Below, piece after piece: positions 33,401-41,124 of a stretch of DNA of 64,000 nt (position 1 is the first letter of the stretch; every line of letters starts with the position of its first letter). Source of the DNA: Trichomonas vaginalis G3 (lineage: Eukaryota; Parabasalia; Trichomonadida; Trichomonadidae); the NCBI RefSeq assembly GCF_026262505.1, contig NC_067205.1, positions 19,403,645 through 19,467,644 of the forward strand, written 5' to 3'. The position numbers were made by a program, and so were the translations under genes. A model generated the notes under the pieces. That model searched no databases and was not told where the DNA came from. It worked only from the letters and a program-made list of their open reading frames with translations.

Positions 33401-33725
33401 TCCCAGAATGAGACAATCTTCCGCAATCAGAATGTGATTGCAAAACTTTGACTGACAAGAGTGTATTGTGCACTCTTGTCGGTCTGCATGTCTCATTCCG
33501 GGAGACATTGTCACTGCATGTCTCCCAGAATGAGACAATCTTCCGCATTCATAACTTGAATGCGGAAGTTTGACCGACAAGAGTGCACAATACACTCTTG
33601 TCGGTCTGCATGTCTCATTCCGGGAGACATTGTCACTGCATGTCTCCCAGAATGAGACAATCTTCCGCATTCATAACTTGAATGCGGAAGTTTGACCGAC
33701 AAGAGTGCACAATACACTCTTGTCG
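27484..33725. repeat. 122-bp satellite, about 51 tandem units, each made of three hairpins
   Basis: Each monomer consists of three palindromes with almost nothing between them. P1 has 13-bp arms (ACCGACAAGAGTG and its complement) and a 7-nt loop. P2 has 20-bp arms (TGTCTCATTCCGGGAGACAT, one mismatch) and a 9-nt loop. P3 has 12-bp arms (CTTCCGCATTCA) and a 5-nt loop. The sum 33+5+49+2+29+4 gives the 122-bp period. Two monomer types alternate irregularly: A (P3 = CCGCATTCA) and B (P3 = CTGCAATCA). Their P1 loops are mutual reverse complements (GCACAATAC versus GTATTGTGC). A few monomers have C-for-T or 1-13 bp deletions; otherwise they are nearly identical, so homogenisation is recent. The array is clearly more GC-rich than the surroundings. 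ORFs of 93 codons repeat every 122 bp only because the period is not a multiple of three; I do not regard them as genes. Confidence 0.95.
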
Positions 33726-34749
33726 ATCTAAATGTATCTTACAATCAAAGACACCTTCATACAATCTTTTCGAAGTTAAAAAAAAATTTAATTATTTCTT
33801 TCTTTTGTTTATTAAATCGCCTTACTCACGTACTAATCTCTTTTAGAGACTCTATCGAGCTATCCCACATATAAACCCGTGACAATAATACATATTTACT
33901 CTCTTCATATTCTGATCTCATGACACATTATCGCAAAAACTATAATTATACAACACATCTCATAAAGTCTCATTTTAGCCCTATCTAAGCGTTCAAAACA
34001 TATTTTCCACACGTAATCTGATTCTTCTGGCTCCGCTGATTCGATTTCTGCTGTCAGATCGTGAAAATATGCATCACATAAAGAGATAAACACAACTCAA
34101 AATTATTGCTTTTTTTTTCAAATTGTCTATTCATCCATCTTTACATATTTATTATCTCCTCCGTTTTCCCTCACAAATTCTTTTAATTTTCTGAATAATA
34201 CGTATAATAAAATGAATATCTCAAAAACTAAAACACAAAATTAATGTTGGAAAATGACTAGATATAATCTGAACTTTTGAATTCATACATTTTTGGAAAA
34301 AAATGAATTTTCAAAAAAAGAGCTTATTTAGGTATGAACCTGAAGAGAAATTTTAAGGAAAATATTAAGTTGTGCAATTTGCATTTATCTCTTTATGTGA
34401 TGCATATTTTCACGATCTGACAGCAGAAATCGAATCAGCGGAGCCAGAAGAATCAGATTACGTGTGGAAAATATGTTTTGAACGCTTAGATAGGGCTAAA
34501 ATGAGACTTTATGAGATGTGTTGTATAATTATAGTTTTTGCGATAATGTGTCATGAGATCAGAATATGAAGAGAGTAAATATGTATTATTGTCACAGGTT
34601 TATATGTGGGGATAGCTCGATAGAGTCTCTAAAAGAGATTAGTACGTGAGTAAGGCGATTTAATAAACAAAAGAAAGAAATAATTAAATTTTTTTTTAAC
34701 TTCGAAAAGATTGTATGAAGGTGTCTTTGATTGTAAGATACATTTAGAT
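33726..34749. mobile_element. Core of a foldback element: about 365-bp inverted arms and 293-bp loop
   Basis: The sequence after the array (33726-34090) is repeated in near-perfect inverted form at 34384-34749, around the loop 34091-34383. The inverted identity continues outward on both sides into satellite DNA, one full monomer and more. Both arms carry the same 62-codon ORF (33905-34093 minus and 34372-34569 plus), reading away from the loop and containing EIESAEPEESDYVWKICFER. It has no known motif and may be a remnant. The architecture, inverted arms ending in tandem repeats around a unique loop, is that of foldback transposons. No transposase was seen. Confidence 0.85.
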
Positions 34750-34940
34750 CGACAAGAGTGTATTGTGCACTCTTGTCGGTCAAACTTCCGCATTCAAGTT
34801 ATGAATGCGGAAAATTGTCTCATTCTGGGAGACATGCAGTGACAATGTCTCCCGGAATGAGACATGCAGACCGACAAGAGTGCACAATACACTCTTGTCA
34901 GTCAAAGTTTTGCAATCACATTCTGATTGCAGGAGATTGT
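34750..34940. repeat. Inverted satellite on the right foldback arm, about 1.6 units
   Basis: It is the reverse complement of the end of the main array: first a P1 and P3 of type A, then P2, then P1 and P3 of type B. It decays after GATTGCAGGAGATTGT. The opposite arm carries about 51 units. No target-site duplication could be matched between this edge and the left edge of the array. Confidence 0.85.
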
Positions 34941-35114
34941 GCTATTCCTGCATATTTCCTACGAGCCTGCTTCATAAAATTGAATCCTTCTATCCAAATT
35001 AAATGCGATTTCGCTAATCTTTCATCTAAAATCACTAATCAGAAGCATATTGCAAGTTAACTTGAACCGGCATGTTCCTCCTATCCTGTCTTTCAGTTCT
35101 TTCTATCAGCCATG
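34941..35114. other. Unique spacer
   Basis: The 174 bases between the foldback and the next tandem array contain no gene or repeat that I can see. Confidence 0.5.
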
Positions 35115-35569
35115 GTTCACAAGGAGGAGAGCTTTGCGCACAATCAGACATAAGATTGCGGCAGAGGAACCGGGAAGAGAGCAGCTTGAAGCGGTAAGAC
35201 GTCCGAATGCTGTCTCCCAGGTGTATCTGTCAGGCAAAGTTCACAAGGAGGAGAGCTTTGCGCACAATCAAACAGAAGATTGCGGCAGAGGAACCGGGAA
35301 GAGAGCAGCTTGAAGCGGTAAGATGTCCGAATGCTGTCTCCCAGGTGTATCTGTCAGGCAAAGTTCACAAGGAGGAGAGCTTTGCGCACAATCAACAGAA
35401 GATTGCGGCAGAGGAACCGGGAAGAGAGCAGCTTGAAGCGGTAAGATGTCCGAATGCTGTCTCCCAGGTGTATCTGTCAGGCAAAGTTCACAAGGAGGAG
35501 AGCTTTGCGCACAATCAAACAGAAGATTGCGGCAGAGGAACCGGGAAGAGAGCAGCTTGAAGCGGTAAG
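35115..35569. repeat. GC-richer 124-bp tandem repeat, 3.7 copies
   Basis: Units beginning GTTCACAAGGAGGAGAGCTT start at 35115, 35239, 35363 and 35486 (periods 124, 124, 123). The last copy breaks off after AGCAGCTTGAAGCGGTAAG. Copies differ by a few bases. The composition is around half GC, unlike the flanks. ORFs on both strands exist through the repeat but are periodic artefacts. Nothing indicates homology to the 122-bp satellite, despite the similar period. Confidence 0.9.
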
Positions 35570-35640
35570 CTGTTTTCAAGTCTTTAGTTAACAAACTTTA
35601 ACAAAAGACATCTAAAAAATTTGAAATAATTGCAAAATAA

Positions 35641-35790
35641 TGCCGTCAGGTAATGCGCACCTAAGGGAGGTGTTTTGCGGGAGCTGGGGGTATCTTGGTG
35701 AGTACTCAGGAGGCCAAGAAGGGCACCCCAACCGACATTTTGCTGACGCATTGTGTAAGCAACCATTCTGATAACCGCTCAAACCGTCGG
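35641..35790. other. GC-rich island of unknown nature
   Basis: A block of about 150 bp (TGCCGTCAGGTAATGCGCAC to AACCGTCGGGAC) is much more GC-rich than its surroundings. It lies between two tandem arrays. A minus-strand frame (QQNVGWGALLGLLSTHQDTP) is open for 60 codons but I recognise no family. Possibilities are the end of a retro- or DNA element, or an RNA gene. Confidence 0.45.
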
Positions 35791-35818
35791 GACAAAATAA
35801 TTTATGAAATTATAAGTC

Positions 35819-36063
35819 ATCTTTCTAATACATATTTTTGGAAGGGTGTAAGATACGCCAACTTAAATATATTATTAAATATGAGAAAATCGCTCAACAA
35901 AAAAACAATTCTTTCAAAAAGTTTAAAATTTATCTTTCTAATACATATTTTTGGAAGGGCGTAAGATACGCCAACTTAAATATATTATTAAATATGAGAA
36001 AATCGCTCAACAAAAAAACAATTCTTTCAAAAAGTTTAAAATTTATCTTTCTAATACATATCC
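35819..36063. repeat. 113-bp tandem repeat, about 2.2 copies
   Basis: CTTTCTAATACATATTTTTG begins at 35821 and 35934, and begins again at 36047 where the third copy diverges after about 15 bases. Each unit contains a small palindrome around GTAAGATACGCC and an A-rich stretch. Copies 1 and 2 are almost identical. Confidence 0.9.
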
Positions 36064-37205
36064 TATGGAAGGAGTTTACATTCACAAAATAAAAACCAGT
36101 TCAAAATCTTATTACTCCTTGAATTAAAATCATTTAATTTCAAATCCATTCCAAATCCTTAAATCTGTATTAAAATCATTTTGCCAACAACCAACACAAT
36201 ACAAATTACATTTCCATATATCTTCTTGTCCATTTTACTTTTTTATCTCATTTTATTTAATTTTATTTAAAGCATATAGACATCGAGATCCTTTACACAT
36301 AGTTATATAAAAGTCAAATACATAATAAATTCTTAATTCTAGAGATATCTCAAAATCTCAATTTTTTAATTTAAAATACCTTTCATTTTTCACAGTACGA
36401 TCACAACAAACAAGCCATTTACTAATTAACACATATAAGAAAAATATCAAATTACAAAACAACTTTCAATATCATTCGCATCGAATTCTATTTTTTCATA
36501 ATTATCAACTACATGTTATTATATAATATATGTCGGCGCATATTCCACTCTATACAAGTGTCAGACACACTCACACAAAGCTGTGAGATTCATACCTCTA
36601 TCAGTAGGACTTCTCAAATCAAGAACACATATGTTTCACTATCGCACATCTGTGTAGGATCTAATTAACCCTTTGGACTGGTACTTCAAAATTTGATAAT
36701 TTGATAATTTCATGTGATATCATCATTTGCCTTTAAAACAACTGTGCGTTAAACTAGACACGTTTCTCTATCATAATGCAAAATATCAAAGTTTGGGAGA
36801 CTCCCAAAGTGTCTGAAACTGATCATAAGGGTGAAAAACCGTTTTCCAGAAGTTGGGAACGTAGGGTAATATAATAATTATTTAATATTAATTATTTGTA
36901 TAAGTGTACACTATAAAATGGAAAATAACAGTTCATATGAATATTGATTTTAAAACCATCAAGTGGCTTAAAGTTTTCCTGATTTATTTACTAATCTTTT
37001 TAACTAGCAATAGAATATAATTGCATACTCATGCAATTTTTTTTTATATTTTGTTGTTATTTTTGTAACAATTTTGATATTATAGTTATCGAAGAAAGTG
37101 CAATAATGAGGTAAATAGAAGTCAATTGCTATATCAATGCAGTTTTCTTGGATATATATATTTGGGAAAGAAAATAAGCCCTAGAAGTGAAATCAAAATT
37201 TTATC
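36064..37205. other. Intergenic with a small palindrome
   Basis: AT-rich, without a credible ORF. TTTGGGAGACTCCCAAA at about 36793-36809 is a short palindrome inside a locally GC-richer patch (to about 36870) that may be an old element end. No partner inverted repeat was found. Confidence 0.45.
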
Positions 37206-37213
37206 GTTTATTA

Positions 37214-37827
37214 AGAAGTAGTCCAACTCGACTTTTTTCAAATTCAGAGACTTTAAATAGGAAAATATATAATAGCATATAGTATACATTACTGATATGG
37301 GCTTAACTAGTCTTGAACGATCAAATCCTCCGATCAGGTGTCAAATAGCGTACATCAAAAGAAGCCTAAAATTATATGTTGTTTACAAATTTCAAATAAA
37401 ATAAGGCACGATTGTAAATAAAAGTGCCAAAAAATTGAATTAAAATTATTTATTCAAATTGCAAATGCAAGTGGAAGTCCTACCTGCTGATAATTTTGAG
37501 ATACGAAAACAAAGTGGGATTAATCTGGATATCAACTCGCATGGTTTTCCCCAAGAATTAATAAAAGAATGCTACAATTACGAAGCAGAATTTACAAATC
37601 TATCTTTATATTAAGTATTATTGTTATTTTGAAGATAATTTTGGTAATTCATGTTTAATTTACTTTCCTTTCTTTGTTTTGTGAATGTTTGGAGGAAATA
37701 TAATATGAGATCATATAATTGTTGTCTCCGAGAGCAAACTCCACTGTATAAGCTAGTTAGAACTTACTAAATATATATTTGTAAATATTGGTCACTGATT
37801 ATTACTACTAAAAGTTGGACTACTTCT
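37214..37827. mobile_element. hAT-like MITE with 8-bp target duplication
   Basis: The terminal inverted repeat AGAAGTAGTCCAACT is perfect over 15 bases at 37214-37228 and 37813-37827. The flanking 8-bp GTTTATTA occurs directly outside both ends (37206-37213 and 37828-37835). TIRs of this length with 8-bp duplications are characteristic of hAT elements. The 614-bp interior is non-coding. It is inserted at the 3' end of beta-helix copy 3, whose stop codon TAG lies inside the TIR. Confidence 0.85.
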
Positions 37828-38845
37828 GTTTATTAAATAACAAGATAGAAATCAAATACTTACAAAAAAGAAAATTTATGGATTTAAAAGAAGAACAAAT
37901 TTTATTTTCTTTCTTTGGTACAAATAATACTTCATATTCAAAATCTCTTGCACATATACTAAAATCAATGTAGTAAAAACTAATTTTAAATGATTCTGTT
38001 CCTTGATCTGATACATCAACTGTTCCATTAGTTGATAAATCATCAATACTACATTGATGTATATAAATCTGTCCACCCCACATTGATTCAAATAAAACTC
38101 CTTTGTTATTCTGTCGATTGTTTTGGAAAGATGAATCGAAAATATCAAGTCTATTATCTGAAACAAAAACTAATACAAAATTTTGCTCTTGAGAATTATT
38201 TATATAATTACATCGGTCAATTCTTCCTTGACAATGAGAAAACGAAGTAATAACCCATCCAGTTACTTTTAAATTCTCAAAATTACAAAATGAAACATTT
38301 ACTGTTGATTCAACATAATCAAAACCTGTACATTGTGATGAAATACAGTTAGAAATGTTTGATTTTGAAAGTGATGCAAAACCTTGATGTTGGAAAATCA
38401 TATAATTTACTGAACTATTTCCTCCATTACAAATTGTTCCTTGGAGGATTGTACTGTTGATTTTGCCTTGGAAACGAGTAAATTGGCCAACTGATGGAGT
38501 TTGACTTTCAAATGAACAGAATTTATCAATAATAATGTTATTTTTACTATAACTTTGAATATATATTGTACCTGGACCTTCTGAAAAAACATTTTCGCAA
38601 AGTAAAATCGAGTAATCAACTGTATTTGAGAAGTTAACTGCTCTATCTTGAAGATTGATAAACTTGCAGATGTATGCAAAGCATTTGTTTGCTGTTGCTG
38701 TGACTTTTTCAACTTCACCGGTAAAAACTTCGGAAGGAGGACTAATTCCTTCATAATAAAGGTTCCAAACACTATCTTGATTGGAATCGCTATGGAAATA
38801 CTTCTCGACTCCAATTAATTTGACTTCGACAATGAGTCTTTTGAC
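37820..38845 (-). pseudogene. Surface beta-helix family, startless cassette (copy 3)
   Basis: Open for about 342 codons after TGA (38846-38848), with no initiating ATG. It reads VKLIGVEKYFHSDSNQDSVW, NLYYEGISPPSEVF, CKFINLQDRAVNF, CENVFSEGPGTIYI, STILQGTICNGGN and NVSFCNFENLKVTG. It is closely similar to copy 2 and less so to copy 1. The C-terminus ISILLFNKQK ends in the inverted repeat of the adjacent hAT-like MITE, so the original 3' end was replaced by the insertion. Neither signal peptide nor TM anchor is present. Confidence 0.6.
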
Positions 38846-38934
38846 TCATTGCAAAAGTAAAAAAAGACGGGGGGTGACACTAAAGATGAACTTCCTTCAT
38901 AAAAAAAGTTATTTTCTTTCCATCCAAACTAAAT

Positions 38935-40878
38935 ATGTATAATGAGCCCGTAAAAATGAATCTGCAAAATATTTACAGGCGTATTTATATAAAGAAAATA
39001 ATGAAAACAAGGCTTTGTTGTCTTTTACTCAATAGATTTATTTGGATTGCCTTACTTTTCGTCTTTTTACTTATTGGAATATTCCATAAACCAATGGACA
39101 CTGTTGGAAGCTTCAAATCTTCAGATACAAAATACAACTTTTCTGAATTACCTACAATAATATCGCATATATCAGACGTTCACATAGATCATTTTACGCC
39201 AGAACGTGCTATTAATTTCGAAAAATCGCTAAATCTATCAAAGAAACTTGGAGCAACAAGCGTTGTCTTCACAGGTGATATTACAACGAATTTTGGCCAT
39301 TTAGAAAGTAGTGTTTTAGCATTTGGAAATCAATTTCTACCTGATTTTGAAGATTATGAAAAAATCATCAAAAACTTTGACTTTGGTGATATGAAAATGG
39401 TAGATATATCAGGTAATCATGATCAATATGGCGTTTACAGCTATAAAAATTCGAATCACTATTTCATTAATCATTCTTACTATTTTAATCTTACAAATAC
39501 ACCTGAACTCCAGAACTTTTGGGCAGGAACATTTGTAATGAATGGAATCACATACGTCTATGCCAATCCTTACGAATATCCAATGGCTCATGCAAAACTT
39601 GGTTTTTGGATTAATGCTGGCAAGAAACTTCTCGATGCCATTGAAGCGGAAATCAAGAAACCATTTAATACTACGCACAGAATCTTCATTACTCATTTTC
39701 CAGTCCACCTTTGGAGTGATCGTTATAAATCATCATCGAAAAAGTCATTCCGGCAACTTATTACTGAAGGCAATTTCTCTCTAGTTTTAACTGGCCACCT
39801 CCATCCTTCGAAACCAACAATTAAACACCATCATTCTACACTTGAAATCGTTGCTCCCGATTTAATGTCCCATAAATGTTTTGGCCTCATAGTCAACGAT
39901 AATAATTTACTGACATATCATAACATTGACCTTGAAAATCCTCCGAAAACTTTGATTATTTCTCCTCCTCCAAAGGATCAGCTCCATAAGAACTCGAATT
40001 ACATACAGAGGACAAAAGTCCGTCTTTTGGCCTTTACAAATGATGAACTTAACATTCAAACAAATTTCCAAGATCGATTGATAAGAGGTCCTCAAGTTAC
40101 TGATGGTATTTGGCTTTACGAGAGCCAGTACGAAGTTCCTGATTCAGAAGATTCCTATCTTGAACTCTCTGGAGACGTAAATGATTCAGTTTTCTATTTC
40201 CTTAGCGATGACCAAGATGTAAAAATAGGAAATGAGAAGATTTATGGATATCCAAACCTGATATCAACCGGAATTGCTCTTCTTTTCCTTGGATTAATTG
40301 CAAATATTATTTTCTTACTTCCAATCCCTATTTCAATCTCTACAAAGCTCTACGAAGAGTATATATGTGGCCATAATGGTTCTATTTCATTCTCCGCTGT
40401 TGTTCTCAACACAATTTTTGGAATTATTCCTTTAATGTACAGATTAAGAAGGATTCCCTTAAAAATCAAGTTATATCTGGCATTCCTAATAGTCTGCCCT
40501 GCTTTCCTTCCACTTTTCTTCATGTCTGTCGGTGGACATTTCGGAGCCGTCTTCTGTTGGGGTTATGTTGTATCTGGTGTTTACCACTTTGATATATACG
40601 GTGCAATATTCATCGCCGTTTATTACGCAGTCATTTTGACTTTAATTTCGATGGCAGCTGGCGAATTAATCATCAGAGGAATACTTTTCAGAATTATTGC
40701 AACTATTTACATTCTTGTCTCCATCGGAGTTGGCTTGTTTATGGCTTTTAACCTCGGAATTTTAACTGCTGGTTTGGCTGGAGCTTTAACATCACCAATC
40801 TTCGTATTTGTCCCAATAATATCATTGATTATTCTATCCTTTGTCTCTTACGAAAGAAGCTATGATCTCTATCTGTAA
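38935..40878 (+). CDS. Membrane metallophosphoesterase, TMEM62-like
   Basis: A 647-residue protein with one N-terminal TM segment (about 33-50), a calcineurin-like phosphoesterase domain (about 70-330) and several TM helices in the last 220 residues. All metal-binding motifs are visible: SDVH (80-83), TGD (113-115), GNHD (160-163), THFPVH (about 246) and GHLH (about 282). The N- and C-terminal membrane parts together with this domain are the layout of TMEM62-type eukaryotic proteins. The phosphatase domain probably faces the ER/secretory lumen or the cell exterior; the substrate is unknown. A later ATG at 39001 (MKTRLCCLLL) would give a more typical signal-anchor start and is a serious alternative. 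Confidence 0.85.
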   Translation: MYNEPVKMNLQNIYRRIYIKKIMKTRLCCLLLNRFIWIALLFVFLLIGIFHKPMDTVGSFKSSDTKYNFSELPTIISHISDVHIDHFTPERAINFEKSLNLSKKLGATSVVFTGDITTNFGHLESSVLAFGNQFLPDFEDYEKIIKNFDFGDMKMVDISGNHDQYGVYSYKNSNHYFINHSYYFNLTNTPELQNFWAGTFVMNGITYVYANPYEYPMAHAKLGFWINAGKKLLDAIEAEIKKPFNTTHRIFITHFPVHLWSDRYKSSSKKSFRQLITEGNFSLVLTGHLHPSKPTIKHHHSTLEIVAPDLMSHKCFGLIVNDNNLLTYHNIDLENPPKTLIISPPPKDQLHKNSNYIQRTKVRLLAFTNDELNIQTNFQDRLIRGPQVTDGIWLYESQYEVPDSEDSYLELSGDVNDSVFYFLSDDQDVKIGNEKIYGYPNLISTGIALLFLGLIANIIFLLPIPISISTKLYEEYICGHNGSISFSAVVLNTIFGIIPLMYRLRRIPLKIKLYLAFLIVCPAFLPLFFMSVGGHFGAVFCWGYVVSGVYHFDIYGAIFIAVYYAVILTLISMAAGELIIRGILFRIIATIYILVSIGVGLFMAFNLGILTAGLAGALTSPIFVFVPIISLIILSFVSYERSYDLYL

Positions 40879-41124
40879 ATTTTAAAAAATAATTTTTTAA
40901 TTTTTTTAATTTTTATTTACTCTCTACTTTACAAGACTAATCGAACATTTTGTACATATATTTATTCATAAAAATAAAATTCAATAAAATTTCTTTACAA
41001 ATTTTCTTCAAATTCATGATTTAAATTCATAATTCACATAGACTATAAAATATAAAAAGTTTTTCTGTTCAAAAGTTAAATAATATTTCAATTTCATCAA
41101 GATATGAATTTTTAAACGTGCATA

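Noticed and set aside
27375-33717. Dozens of overlapping 93-codon minus-strand ORFs in the satellite
   Set aside because: They repeat every 122 bp in rotating frames and overlap one another; this is a by-product of a stop-poor palindromic repeat, with no sign of a protein family.
27484-33725. CRISPR-like array
   Set aside because: The units are contiguous, nearly identical over their whole length and have no unique spacers; no cas genes are present and the setting is eukaryotic.
35050-35594. ORFs of 87-117 codons on both strands through the 124-bp repeat
   Set aside because: Periodic, mutually antisense and without any recognised motif; frame breaks with the one-base-shorter unit.
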